From assembly GCA_902774395.1 (NCBI GenBank), contig CACYIK010000007.1:1-64000 (forward strand): a DNA stretch of 64,000 nucleotides. The letters are read 5' to 3'. The notes under the pieces are model-generated. The model worked only from the letters and a program-made list of their open reading frames with translations, was not told the origin of the DNA and did not search any database. Source of the stretch: an uncultured Bacteroidota bacterium. GTDB taxonomy: Bacteria; Bacteroidota; Bacteroidia; Bacteroidales; P3. The translations under genes and the position numbers were made by a program. Shown here in pieces: positions 24,666 through 33,688 of this stretch. Every line of letters starts with the position of its first letter. Positions within the stretch are counted from its first letter, which is position 1.

Positions 24666-25829
24666 ATGAAAAGTATCTTCAAAACTTTAGCGGTGGTCTT
24701 AGCGGCCACCTTGACGCTTGCCTCGTGCAGCAAAGACGATGACAGCGATGTGATGACAACCGACCAGAAGGCTGCCGCCATCGCCGAACAGTTTGTGGAC
24801 CACACCGTGGTGCCTACCTACAAGGCGCTGGCCGCCAATACCGAGCAGTTGGTTGAGCAGTTGGCGGCGCTGAAAGCCAACCCCACCCAGAGCGGCCTCA
24901 ACGCCGTCTGCGAGAAGTTCCTTGCTGCCCGCGAGCAGTGGGAGAAGAGCGAGGCCTTCCTCTTCGGCCCGGCCTCCAATTTCGGCATCGACCCCCACAT
25001 CGACAGCTGGCCCCTTGATGCCGACCGTTTCGACGCCCTCATGAGCAATGCCAACCAGCTGGCTCAGCTCGACGGTCAGGACGGCGACATCGTCGCCAAC
25101 GGCCTCGAGACCACCCTGCTGGGATTCCACGGCCTCGAGTACGTGCTCTTTGCTAACGGCGCTCCCAAGAACATCTCCGACATCACCGCTAGCCAGCTCA
25201 CCTATGCCGTCGCTGTGGCTGGCGACCTGCGCAACTGCTGCTACCGCCTGGCCATCAGTTGGGCTGGCGACGACAATGTGCCCGCCCACTATGCCGAGAA
25301 GATGGAAGAGTGCGAGTGGGAGTACACCGTGGGGGGTGGCAACTACAGCTACGGCGAGAACATGAAGAACGCTGGCAAAGCCGGCAGCATCTACCCCTCC
25401 AGCAAGGCCGCCCTGTTGGAAATCATCCAGGGCTGCATGGACATCGCCGACGAGGTGGGCACCCAGAAGATTGGCCGCCCCTATGAGGGCACCTCCGACG
25501 AGGACATCCACTACATCGAGAGTCCCTACAGCCAGAAGTCGGTCGAGGATTTCTACGACAACATCCTCAGCATCCAGAACGCCTATATGGGAGGCAATGA
25601 GGGTCAGCGCGACGAGAGCCGCTCGCTCCACAGCTATGTGAAGGAACTTAACGCCTCCGTCGACACCGAGGTCCGCGAGGCTATCGCCGCAGCCCTTGCC
25701 GCCATCGACGCTATGCCGCGCCCCTTCGTCAACAACCGCACCGACGAGCGCAACGGCGTCGCCGCACAGGCCTGCGCCACCCTGAGCGAGAAACTCGAGA
25801 AGGCAGGCGAGGTTATCAGGGAAAACTAA
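24666..25829 (+). CDS. Imelysin family lipoprotein (EfeO/M75-like)
   Basis: A lipobox signal (LTLASC, Cys 21) is followed by a helical imelysin domain of ~360 residues. The diagnostic GxHxxE motif is present as GFHGLEYVLF, with PHIDSWPLD and the long DESRSLHSYVKEL helix. Imelysins, including the EfeO core domain, are periplasmic proteins implicated in iron uptake; the former M75 peptidase label is doubtful. The order porin, imelysin, di-heme oxidoreductase recurs in Bacteroidota and Proteobacteria and supports an iron or haem-linked role. Confidence 0.9.
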   Translation: MKSIFKTLAVVLAATLTLASCSKDDDSDVMTTDQKAAAIAEQFVDHTVVPTYKALAANTEQLVEQLAALKANPTQSGLNAVCEKFLAAREQWEKSEAFLFGPASNFGIDPHIDSWPLDADRFDALMSNANQLAQLDGQDGDIVANGLETTLLGFHGLEYVLFANGAPKNISDITASQLTYAVAVAGDLRNCCYRLAISWAGDDNVPAHYAEKMEECEWEYTVGGGNYSYGENMKNAGKAGSIYPSSKAALLEIIQGCMDIADEVGTQKIGRPYEGTSDEDIHYIESPYSQKSVEDFYDNILSIQNAYMGGNEGQRDESRSLHSYVKELNASVDTEVREAIAAALAAIDAMPRPFVNNRTDERNGVAAQACATLSEKLEKAGEVIREN

Positions 25830-25887
25830 CCCGTTGTAACGAGAATTTGTTATAACGTTATAACGAAATAACGTAATACCGAAAAAG

Positions 25888-27453
25888 ATGAAAAAGTCAG
25901 CAATAATCCTTTCCGCAGCGGCGCTGGCGTTAACCTTCGCCGCCTGCAACCGCGACGAGGAACCGCGGCCCGAGCCCGAGGGTGTCAGCGAGGAGACCTA
26001 TGCCGGCGGCAAGCTAGGCACCACCTTCAACCAGTCGGCTTCGGCCTACGAGGACCCCACGCCCGCCGTCATCAACGCCGGCATGGTCAACGCCTTCAAG
26101 TACGGCGAGATGTTCTTCGAACACACCGTGACGCAGAACACCCCGCCCTTCAACGGCCTCGGACCGCTCTATGTGCGCTCCAGCTGCGAGAGCTGCCACC
26201 CAGGCTACGGCCACGGCCGCCGCATGGAGCGCTACCGCGCCGACGACTGGGGCAACGGCTACCTGCTGGTGGTCTACAACAGCGCTACCAATGCCTATGA
26301 GTCCTCTGTGGCAGGCATGCCGCAGACCAAGGCTGTGGCACCCTTCAAGCCCTCTATCGACGAGGAGAAAATCACCATCGCCTGGCTGCCCTACACCGAC
26401 GACTGGTGCAACCGCTTCCCCGACGGCGAAAGCTACGACCTCATCTACCCCGAGGTCAACATCCCCGAGGACGCCTTCTACGCCCCGCTCTCCACGCCGT
26501 ATGCCCAGCTGGCTTTCCGCCTCGAGAGCACCATTGGCATCTACGGCACGGGCCTCCTCGACGCTATCCCCGACGACTCCCTGAAGGCACAGTACCTGCG
26601 TGAGCAGCAGGCCGGCGCAAACCTCAACCCCGCCATCTGGGCCGGTGGCGACTGGGCCTCGCTCTACGGCAACACCACGCATCCCAAACGTTTCACCTAC
26701 GCCCTCAGCCGCGGCCCCCTGCAGGATGCCGCCGGCGCCAACGCCATCTGGAACATCACCAATGTCACCCGCAGCGACCGCCGCAAGCACTACCTCAGCC
26801 TCGACCCCACCATCTACGCCACCGCCGCCTCGCAGGATCCCGACGTGCAGGCCCAGTTCTACCAGTACTTCCCCGAGTGGAACCGCACTGGTAACGTGCA
26901 GCAGGACATCTACAACTACCTCACCTCCACCGAGCTGCCCGTCGAGATGAGCGACCAGGACTACGTGAACTTTATGGTCTGGCACCGCGGTCTGGCCGTT
27001 CCTGCTGCCCGCAACATCACTGACGCCGAAGTGCAGCGCGGCAAGAAACTCTTCATCGAGTCGGGCTGCGCCACCTGCCACCGTCCCAGTTGGGAGACGG
27101 GTCCCGACAACTTCACCGACCCCAACGGCTTCTTCAGCGACGGCGACGCCCGCCTGCCGCGCTACCCCTACCAGAAGATCTGGCCCTACACCGACATGGT
27201 GCAGCACCGCCTCTTCATGAAGAACGACATCCGCACCGGATGGTGCCGCACCACTCCCCTGTGGGGCCGCGGACTGGCACCCATCTGCTCCGGCCACGCC
27301 GACCGTCTGCACGACTGCCGCGCACGCAACGTCATCGAGGCCATCATGTGGCACGGCTCCGCTCAGAGCGACGCCCGCTGGAGCGTGGAAAAATTCCGCC
27401 AGCTCAGCAAGAAGGACCGCGACGCTGTGGTGAAGTTCATTAATGCGATTTGA
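25888..27453 (+). CDS. Di-heme oxidoreductase (DUF1111 family) lipoprotein
   Basis: The protein is a lipoprotein (LTFAAC, Cys 20) of 521 residues. It has two c-type haem sites, SSCESCHPGYGHG near residue 105 and SGCATCHRPSW near residue 395, which fits the family name. The ALSRGPLQDAAGANAIW, GFFSDGDARLPRYPY and CRTTPLWGRGLAPICSGHAD stretches are family landmarks. It should reside in the envelope and carry out an oxidation, possibly of thiols or iron, passing electrons through its haems. The next gene encodes the cytochrome c maturation factor needed to attach those haems. Confidence 0.9.
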   Translation: MKKSAIILSAAALALTFAACNRDEEPRPEPEGVSEETYAGGKLGTTFNQSASAYEDPTPAVINAGMVNAFKYGEMFFEHTVTQNTPPFNGLGPLYVRSSCESCHPGYGHGRRMERYRADDWGNGYLLVVYNSATNAYESSVAGMPQTKAVAPFKPSIDEEKITIAWLPYTDDWCNRFPDGESYDLIYPEVNIPEDAFYAPLSTPYAQLAFRLESTIGIYGTGLLDAIPDDSLKAQYLREQQAGANLNPAIWAGGDWASLYGNTTHPKRFTYALSRGPLQDAAGANAIWNITNVTRSDRRKHYLSLDPTIYATAASQDPDVQAQFYQYFPEWNRTGNVQQDIYNYLTSTELPVEMSDQDYVNFMVWHRGLAVPAARNITDAEVQRGKKLFIESGCATCHRPSWETGPDNFTDPNGFFSDGDARLPRYPYQKIWPYTDMVQHRLFMKNDIRTGWCRTTPLWGRGLAPICSGHADRLHDCRARNVIEAIMWHGSAQSDARWSVEKFRQLSKKDRDAVVKFINAI

Positions 27454-27492
27454 TGAGTAGTTAAGTAGATAGTAGTTAAGTAGTTAAGTCAA

Positions 27493-29613
27493 ATGAAAAA
27501 GGCAAGGATTATTGTTATGGTGCTTGTCGCCGTGGTACTGGCTGCAGGCACCGTTTTTGAGCGCTACCGCGGGGCGGAATGGGTCGCCGACCACTTCTAC
27601 GGCTCGTGGTGGTTCGCAGTGCTGCTGGGACTGGTGGCCGTAGGAAGCCTATCGAGGGTTTATACGTTGATACGTTCAAAGTTGATACGTTCCCATATCC
27701 CCTCCCTGCTCATCCATATTGCCATTCCCGTCATTCTGTTGGGCGGTGCCCTCACCTCCTGGACGGGCGAGCACTACAGCATCACCCTTGCCCCCGGCGA
27801 GACCAAGGAGGGTATCACCCTCGAGCGCTTCGAGGTGCTCTATTATCCCGGCACACGCACCCCCATGGACTTCGTCAGCCACGTCACCGTGGCGGACGGT
27901 TCGGCCGTCCGCAAAGCCGACATCTCCATGAACCACATCCTTCGCTACGACGGCCGCCGCTACTACCAAGAGGACTACGACGACCAGGGCCGCACCACCC
28001 TCAGCGTCAGCCACGACCCCTGGGGTATTCCCGTCTCCTACACCGGCTACGCCCTGCTCCTCCTCGGACTGGGTTGGCTTGTTATCAAGAGGAGTGAAAG
28101 GGGAGTGAATAAGGGGAGTGAAAGGGGAGTGAAAGGGACAATAGCATCGGCAGACAATAATGCTGACAAAAACATTTGTCCCCCTCACTCCACCTTCACT
28201 TCTCCCTCACTCCCCTCTCACTCCCTATCCCTTTCACTCCTTTTCCTATTACTCTTCCCCCTTGCTGCCAACGCTGCACCACGTACTTTGCCTCGCGAAA
28301 CCGCCTCGAAGATGGGCGAGATGTACACCCTCTACAAAGGTCGCATCTGCCCCCTGCAAACCTTCGCCAAGGACTTTACAACCAAGCTCACCGGCAAAGC
28401 CACCTACGAAGGTCTCTCCTCCGAGCAGGTGCTCAGCGGTTTCATCTTCTATTACAGCGACTGGGCACCTATCCTCGACGAGGTGAGCCCCAAGCGGCAG
28501 AAAGAAAGCAGGGCGCTGGTAGAGATGCTCCTCTCCGGCCGCAGCTTAAAACTCTTCCCCGTGGCCGACAGCACCGGCACCCTCGGCTGGTACGCCCAAA
28601 ACGACGACCTGCCGATGACCGTCTCCGACGACGAGTACATCTTCATCCGCAAGCACCTCAGCTACTGCCAGGAACTGGTCGTGAAGGGCGACTTTGCGAC
28701 CTTGGAAAAAGTCTTCGAAAAGATAAAACTCTTCCAGGAAAAACGTGCCGCCGACGTGCTCCCTTCTCCCACGAGGGTCAAAGCCGAGCGCCTCTACAAC
28801 GCCCTCACCACCGGCCGCTGGCTGGCGATGCTCACCCTCACCCTAGGCATCCTCCTCTTCGCCTATAGCCTTTGGAAAAAGGGGAGTCTCCTCTCTCACT
28901 CCCTTGCACTTCTATACCTCATCCTTCTTACCTCTTACCTCTTACTTATCTTCATACTCCGTTGGATAGCCGGCGGCCACATCCCCATGGCGGGTGGCTT
29001 CGACAGCATGAACCTCATGGCTATTGCCATCGGCATCTTGGGCTTGGTCTTTTCGTTCCGCTCCAAGAAATTTTCAATTTTCAATTTTCAATTTTCAATT
29101 TCTGCAGCTATGCTCTCCATGGGCTTCTGCCTTCTGGTCGCTATGATGAGCGGTAGCAACCCGCCCGTCACCAACCTCATGCCCGTCCTCAGCTCACCCC
29201 TGCTCTGCCTCCACGTCGCCGTCATCATGATGTCCTACGCCCTCTTCTTCTTCCTGATGATCATAGGCATCGCCGGATTGATAAGCGGCAAGAAAACTTT
29301 CAATTTCCAATTTTCAATCTTCAATTTGGCAAAGCGCCTCCTCTATCCCGCCGTCTTCCTCCTCACCCTCGGCATCATTATTGGCGCCCTCTGGGCCAAC
29401 ATCTCGTGGGGAAACTACTGGACCTGGGACCCCAAGGAGGTCTGGGCCCTCATCACCCTCATCGTCTACGCCTTCCCCCTGCACCCCTCCCTCTCCGTCA
29501 GCCGCGAGCCCAAGAAATTCTTCCTCTACTGCACCCTCGCCTTCCTCAGCGTCATCATCACCTACTTCGGCGTCAATATCCTCCTCGGCGGCATGCACTC
29601 CTATGGCGGCTAG
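27493..29613 (+). CDS. ResB-CcsA fusion cytochrome c biogenesis protein
   Basis: System II haem lyase: the N-terminal ~190 residues are ResB-like (two helices, then the periplasmic ITLAPGETKEGITLERFEVL region), the C-terminal ~270 CcsA-like. The CcsA haem-handling motif WGNYWTWDPKEVWALI is near residue 637. It would attach haem to the CxxCH sites of the upstream oxidoreductase. Oddities: an in-frame hairpin repeat of ~170 bp (28085-28255) sits in the linker and encodes a Ser/Leu/His-rich stretch. Two simple-repeat segments encode FSIFNFQFSI near 29072 and TFNFQFSIFNL near 29299. GATACGTTCAAA repeats lie near 27665. Confidence 0.88.
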   Translation: MKKARIIVMVLVAVVLAAGTVFERYRGAEWVADHFYGSWWFAVLLGLVAVGSLSRVYTLIRSKLIRSHIPSLLIHIAIPVILLGGALTSWTGEHYSITLAPGETKEGITLERFEVLYYPGTRTPMDFVSHVTVADGSAVRKADISMNHILRYDGRRYYQEDYDDQGRTTLSVSHDPWGIPVSYTGYALLLLGLGWLVIKRSERGVNKGSERGVKGTIASADNNADKNICPPHSTFTSPSLPSHSLSLSLLFLLLFPLAANAAPRTLPRETASKMGEMYTLYKGRICPLQTFAKDFTTKLTGKATYEGLSSEQVLSGFIFYYSDWAPILDEVSPKRQKESRALVEMLLSGRSLKLFPVADSTGTLGWYAQNDDLPMTVSDDEYIFIRKHLSYCQELVVKGDFATLEKVFEKIKLFQEKRAADVLPSPTRVKAERLYNALTTGRWLAMLTLTLGILLFAYSLWKKGSLLSHSLALLYLILLTSYLLLIFILRWIAGGHIPMAGGFDSMNLMAIAIGILGLVFSFRSKKFSIFNFQFSISAAMLSMGFCLLVAMMSGSNPPVTNLMPVLSSPLLCLHVAVIMMSYALFFFLMIIGIAGLISGKKTFNFQFSIFNLAKRLLYPAVFLLTLGIIIGALWANISWGNYWTWDPKEVWALITLIVYAFPLHPSLSVSREPKKFFLYCTLAFLSVIITYFGVNILLGGMHSYGG
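28085..28255. repeat. R2 hairpin repeat inside ResB-CcsA (copy A)
   Basis: Left arm of GGGGAGTGAAA units, core 28135-28182 starting GGGACAATAGCATCGG and ending AACATTTGTCCCC, right arm of CTCACTCCC units complementary to the left. The reading frame stays open throughout. The core is nearly the same as that at 31427-31473. Confidence 0.85.
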
Positions 29614-29674
29614 CCGGTAGCACAATAAATTCTCAAAGACTCCGTTATCTCAAAAAACAATAATAAAAAAAGAT

Positions 29675-30217
29675 ATGGAAACTATTTATGATTTCAAAGC
29701 CCTCGCCAGCAACGGCAAGGAGATCGACTTTGCCGACTTCCGCGGCAAGGTGCTGCTCATCATCAACACCGCCTCCAAGTGCGGCTTCACACCCCAGTTC
29801 GACGGCCTCGAAGCCCTCAATGAAAAATACCGCGACCGCGGACTCGTATGCATCGGCTTCCCCTGCAACCAGTTCAAGGAGCAGGACCCCGGCAGCGACG
29901 GCGAAATCGAGGAGTTCTGCCGCCTCAACTATGGCGTCTCCTTCCAAATCATGAAGAAAATCGACGTCAACGGCCCCCAGGCACACCCCATCTTCGAGTA
30001 CCTCAAGCAGCAGGCTCCCTCCGAAGAGTACCACGGCATCAAGGCCAAAGCCGCCGCCACCCTCTTCAAGACCATCAGCACCTCCGTCGAAAAGCCCAGC
30101 GACATCAAGTGGAATTTCACCAAATTCCTCATCTCCCGCGACGGCACCGTGGTCAAGCGCTACGCCCCCACCACCGAACCCAAAGACTTCGAGAAAGACA
30201 TTGAAATAATGTTATAA
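29675..30217 (+). CDS. Glutathione peroxidase family thiol peroxidase
   Basis: The 180-residue thioredoxin-fold peroxidase has the active Cys in NTASKCGFTPQF (C36, a TGC codon and not selenocysteine), the Gln in FPCNQFKEQDPG and the Trp in IKWNFTKFLI: the catalytic triad of Cys-type Gpx. Such bacterial forms usually take electrons from thioredoxin. It has no signal peptide, so it is cytoplasmic. It follows ResB-CcsA by about 60 bases and its stop abuts the convergent ZIP gene stop. Confidence 0.93.
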   Translation: METIYDFKALASNGKEIDFADFRGKVLLIINTASKCGFTPQFDGLEALNEKYRDRGLVCIGFPCNQFKEQDPGSDGEIEEFCRLNYGVSFQIMKKIDVNGPQAHPIFEYLKQQAPSEEYHGIKAKAAATLFKTISTSVEKPSDIKWNFTKFLISRDGTVVKRYAPTTEPKDFEKDIEIML

Positions 30218-31003
30218 CTACCCCAGCACCACGTCCATCACCATCATCAGCACGAAGCCCACGGCGAAGCCGATGGTCGAGAGGTTCGTGTGGCGCCCCT
30301 GCGCGGTCTCGGGGATGAGCTCCTCCACCACCACGTACATCATTGCCCCTGCGGCGAAAGCCAGCAGGTAGGGTAGCGCTACCCCCAGCACTCCTGCCAG
30401 CAGCAGTATCGCCACCGACCCCACGGGCTCCACCACGCCGCTCAGCGTGCCGATAAGGAACGACTTCTTCCGCGAATTACCCTCGGCATACATAGGCATC
30501 GAGATGATAGCCCCTTCGGGAATGTTCTGTATGGCGATGCCGATACTCACCGCCAATGCCGCGCTCAGCGTCAGCCCGTGCGTCTCGCCGGCGAACACCA
30601 CGCCCACAGCCATACCCTCCGGCAGGTTGTGTATCGTCACCGCCAGCGCCAGCATCATCGTCCGCGACAGGCGGCTGCGCGGCCCTTCGGCCTTCTGCGA
30701 CCCCACATGCAGGTGCGGCGTCAACTCGTCAATCAGCAGCAGGAACACGATACCCGCCAGAAAACCCACAGCGGCAGGCACCACCCTCCATCCATCCCCT
30801 CCCTGCGGGGTGGGGGTAGCCATCTCTATCGCCGGTATCAGCAGCGACCACACGCTCGCAGCCACCATCACCCCGCTCGCAAAGCCCAGCAGCGTCTTCT
30901 GCAGCCGGTCGGGGATCTCCTTCTTCATGAAGAACACGAACGCCGACCCCAGCATCGTCCCCGCCAGCGGCAGCAACAGTCCTATGATTGTTGAAACATT
31001 CAT
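30218..31003 (-). CDS. ZIP family metal transporter
   Basis: I start at 31003 (MNVSTIIGLLLPLAG), where the start overlaps the DUF4491 stop (ATGA). Eight hydrophobic helices and the ZIP metal-site motifs are present: TIHNLPEGMAVGVVFAG in helix 4 and IGIAIQNIPEGAIISMPM in helix 5 (HNxPEG/xNxPEG). A short His-containing loop (DELTPHLHVGSQ) lies between helices 3 and 4. The 261-residue protein should import zinc or iron across the inner membrane. The TonB receptor and His/Cys-rich protein upstream on the same strand make a metal-uptake region plausible. Confidence 0.92.
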   Translation of the reverse strand: MNVSTIIGLLLPLAGTMLGSAFVFFMKKEIPDRLQKTLLGFASGVMVAASVWSLLIPAIEMATPTPQGGDGWRVVPAAVGFLAGIVFLLLIDELTPHLHVGSQKAEGPRSRLSRTMMLALAVTIHNLPEGMAVGVVFAGETHGLTLSAALAVSIGIAIQNIPEGAIISMPMYAEGNSRKKSFLIGTLSGVVEPVGSVAILLLAGVLGVALPYLLAFAAGAMMYVVVEELIPETAQGRHTNLSTIGFAVGFVLMMVMDVVLG

Positions 31004-31290
31004 AAATCCTCCCTCTTCGGGTTCTTCGGAAACCATCCTTTCGCCACACGCTCTTTCTGCTTGAAAAGCTCCAGGATAGACCAGAAAGCCGAGAATGCCA
31101 CCACCCCCAGGATGGTCGAAAGGATCACCTCCGCCACCAGCAGCGACGCCGCGATGCACGCCACCCCCAGCAGCAGGAACATCCACCAGCAGCGCACGCC
31201 CAGATAATACTCCGCCTTGATCACGACGGGATGGAAAAGCCCAATGCAAAGGAAGGAAGCCACTCCGATGATGATTCCGGTAAAGTTCAT
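31000..31290 (-). CDS. DUF4491 family membrane protein
   Basis: The 96-residue protein has three hydrophobic helices (FTGIIIGVASFLCIGLFHPVV, CWWMFLLLGVACIAASLLVA, VILSTILGVVAFSAFWSI) and a basic C-terminus. This is the compact DUF4491 pattern known from Bacteroidales; the function is unknown. It is translationally coupled to the ZIP transporter and has its own -7 element (TATCTTTG, minus, 31334-31341), so the pair forms an operon. A 57-base piece of this gene is duplicated near 34.3 kb. Confidence 0.8.
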   Translation of the reverse strand: MNFTGIIIGVASFLCIGLFHPVVIKAEYYLGVRCWWMFLLLGVACIAASLLVAEVILSTILGVVAFSAFWSILELFKQKERVAKGWFPKNPKREDL

Positions 31291-31374
31291 TCAGTCAGTT
31301 GTTTCGTGGTTTATGAAGAAAAAAAATACACTGCAAAGATACAACTTTTTTTTCAGTGTGTAGTTGAGATAATG

Positions 31375-31520
31375 TTGGAAAAGGGGAGTGAAAGAGGAGT
31401 GAAAGTGAAGTGAAGGGGGAGTGAAAGAGACAATAGCATCGGTAGACAATAATGTAGGCACAAGCATTTGTCCCCCTCACTTCCCCCTCACTCCTCCTTC
31501 ACTCCCCCCCTCACTCCTCA
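31375..31520. repeat. R2 hairpin repeat, copy B (intergenic)
   Basis: Arms of GGGGAGTGAAA units and CCCTCACTCC units surround core 31427-31473 (AGACAATAGCATCGGTAGAC ... GCATTTGTCCCC). About 42 of 49 core bases match the copy inside ResB-CcsA. It lies between the receptor gene and the DUF4491 promoter. Confidence 0.85.
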
Positions 31521-31521
31521 T

Positions 31522-33588
31522 TTATATCGTCAGTCTGGCTCCAAACATCAGGCTGCGGGGTAGGGCGGGGCCGTAGATATAGGCTGCATCGCGTTCGGGG
31601 CCGCTGTCGAGGTCGCGTTGATAGCTGTTGAACAGGTTCTGGATCCCGAGGCTGAGCTCCAGCTCCGTGCTCTCGCCGAAGGGGATGCTGTAGGCCGCCT
31701 TGAGCGAGAGGTCGACGAAAGCGTCGGTGATCACCTTCTCTACCTCGCTGCTGCCGCCGTGCTTGGTCTCGTCTGCCACATGGTGGTACACCAGCATGGG
31801 ACCCGTGAAGATGCCCGTGGCGGTAAGGTGCAGGTGCTTCACAGGGGTGTATACGCCCATGAGGTAGGCGTAGACGTCCGGCGTGCGCTCCATGCGGCGT
31901 TCGTGCCGTCCTTCGTCCCACTCCTTGCCCTCGCCGGTGTAGAGGCTGCGCTGCCAGGTGCCGCCCAGCTGGAGGCGCATAGCCTCGATGGGCGAGAGGG
32001 TCACCTCGACATTGACACCCATCACCTCGGCTCCGTCGGCATTGCGCCGCTCATAGTGCAGGTATCCGCTCGTGGTGTCGTCGAATAACAATTCATTAAC
32101 GAAGGCGTCGTTGATGCGGGTGTAGAAACCCTCGATCAGCACGTCGGCCTCGAGGCTTCCCATGTGCAGGCAGATGTCGGCGGAGCCGCTGAGGGAGTGC
32201 GACCGCTCCATGCGCAGGCCCGGGGCGTTGGTGATCTTGTACAGCTCGCCCCCCACGGCACCCACGTGGAGGTCTTCGTCGTACACCTGCGGGGCGCGGA
32301 AGCCCGAGGCGTAGCTGGCGCGCAGGGCGACGTGGTCGTCGGGAGCATAGCGCAGGTTGAGGCGCGGGCTTACCACGGGGGCGTCAATCATCGTATGTTT
32401 GTCTATGCGACCGCCCACGAGGAGGCTCCACCGCTGGCTCTTCCACTCGTTCTGCAGGTAGGCGCTCAGCATCCCTACCTCCTGACGCAGGGTGTCGGGA
32501 CTGCCGTAGGTATGGTCCTGCAGGCCGTCGAGAGTGTGCTCCACTCCCGCGGTCAGCTCGGCGGGCATGAGCCACAGGGTGTCGAAGTGGCGGCTGTATT
32601 GGGCGCCGTAGTTCAGCGTGAGGCCCTGCGTGTAGCCGTAGGCGGTGCCGTAAGGCTCGCTGTCCTCGCGCTCGCCGTAGTAGCTCTGGCGGTCGACATG
32701 CTGCAGCGAGGCGAAGAGCGAGGCGTGGCGCAGGCCGCTGGCCGGCAGCCAGTCCCATTTCAGGTTCGCACTGTGGATGTCGTGTTCGCCGCCCTCGCTG
32801 ATGTGTGCCATTGGCGACGGCAGGTCGAAGCGGTCGCCGCCGCGGCGGAAATCGTGGATGTTGTGGTACTCGAGGTTCAGCTTCGTGAAGTCGGAGGTGC
32901 GTAGGTAACCGCGGAAGCCCACCATGCGGCCCTTGAGGAGCCCCACCTCTGAGTATCCGTCGCCGTTGTGGTCGTAGGCCTCGCGGTGCCGGTTGTGGCC
33001 GAAGACGGCGACGCCCGCACGGTGGTCGTCGCTCACCACCGAGGCGTTGAACGACTGGCCCATGTCCCAGCTGCGGCCGCCGATGAGGCTCGTGGTGTTG
33101 CCGACACTGGCGCTATTGCTGTGGGGCTCGCGGGTGATCACGTTCACCACGCCGGCAATGGCGTTGCTGCCATACAGCGCCGAGCCGCCGCCGCGCAGCA
33201 CCTCGACGCGGTCGATCAGGACCGTCGGCAACTGGTCGAGCAGGTACACTCCCGCCAGCGCGCTGTTCACCGGTCGGCTGTCGATCAGAATCTGCGAGTA
33301 GGCCTGCCCCAGGCCGTTGATGCGCACCTCGTTGGTACCGCAGTTCTGGCAGGTGTTCTCCACCCGCAGGCCCGTGCCGAAATTCAGCGCCTGCCCCAGG
33401 TTCACGGCACTCACGGCCTCCATCTGGCCGCCATCGATGACACCCACCGCCGTGGGGGCTTCGCTGCGCGTGGTGGCGTGCTGGGTGGCTGTCACCACCA
33501 CCTGGCGCAGACGTATCGTGTCGCCGTGTCCCTGCGCCACAGACACCAACGGCAATAATGATATGATTGTGATGATTATCTTCTTCAT
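31522..33588 (-). CDS. TonB-dependent receptor
   Basis: The 688-residue receptor has a signal peptide (IISLLPLVSVAQ), a TonB box region (DTIRLRQVVVTATQ), a plug (EVRINGLGQAYSQILIDSRP, ALYGSNAIAGVVNVITREP) and a barrel ending in SLMFGARLTI. The plug holds a Cys pair in ENTCQNCGTNEVRI, seen in a subgroup of Bacteroidota receptors near metal genes. A gene for a His/Cys-rich protein directly upstream and the ZIP transporter downstream suggest a metal ion or metallophore as ligand. Confidence 0.88.
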   Translation of the reverse strand: MKKIIITIISLLPLVSVAQGHGDTIRLRQVVVTATQHATTRSEAPTAVGVIDGGQMEAVSAVNLGQALNFGTGLRVENTCQNCGTNEVRINGLGQAYSQILIDSRPVNSALAGVYLLDQLPTVLIDRVEVLRGGGSALYGSNAIAGVVNVITREPHSNSASVGNTTSLIGGRSWDMGQSFNASVVSDDHRAGVAVFGHNRHREAYDHNGDGYSEVGLLKGRMVGFRGYLRTSDFTKLNLEYHNIHDFRRGGDRFDLPSPMAHISEGGEHDIHSANLKWDWLPASGLRHASLFASLQHVDRQSYYGEREDSEPYGTAYGYTQGLTLNYGAQYSRHFDTLWLMPAELTAGVEHTLDGLQDHTYGSPDTLRQEVGMLSAYLQNEWKSQRWSLLVGGRIDKHTMIDAPVVSPRLNLRYAPDDHVALRASYASGFRAPQVYDEDLHVGAVGGELYKITNAPGLRMERSHSLSGSADICLHMGSLEADVLIEGFYTRINDAFVNELLFDDTTSGYLHYERRNADGAEVMGVNVEVTLSPIEAMRLQLGGTWQRSLYTGEGKEWDEGRHERRMERTPDVYAYLMGVYTPVKHLHLTATGIFTGPMLVYHHVADETKHGGSSEVEKVITDAFVDLSLKAAYSIPFGESTELELSLGIQNLFNSYQRDLDSGPERDAAYIYGPALPRSLMFGARLTI

Positions 33589-33603
33589 TCTCTGTATTGC
33601 TAA

Positions 33604-33672
33604 ATGATTAAAAATCTAGAAAAACTAGAAAATCTAGAGATACTAGATAATCTAGAAAATCTAAAAAAGAAA
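33604..33672. repeat. Tandem AATCTAGAAA repeat
   Basis: About six 8-11 base units built on TCTAGA/ACTAGA between the receptor gene and the His/Cys-rich gene. Confidence 0.65.
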
Positions 33673-33688
33673 CAAAAAATTGGGAAAA

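Noticed and set aside
25851-25864. TTATAACGTTATAA as an operator before the di-heme gene
   Set aside because: It is a perfect palindrome, but it forms part of a TAACG tandem repeat like many other gaps, so a regulatory role is not supported.
24699-27354. Long minus-strand frames opposite the imelysin and di-heme genes
   Set aside because: Same cause: biased third positions on the coding strand keep the antisense frame open. No promoter or motif supports them.
29675-30217. Selenocysteine glutathione peroxidase
   Set aside because: The active-site codon is TGC (Cys 36), not TGA.
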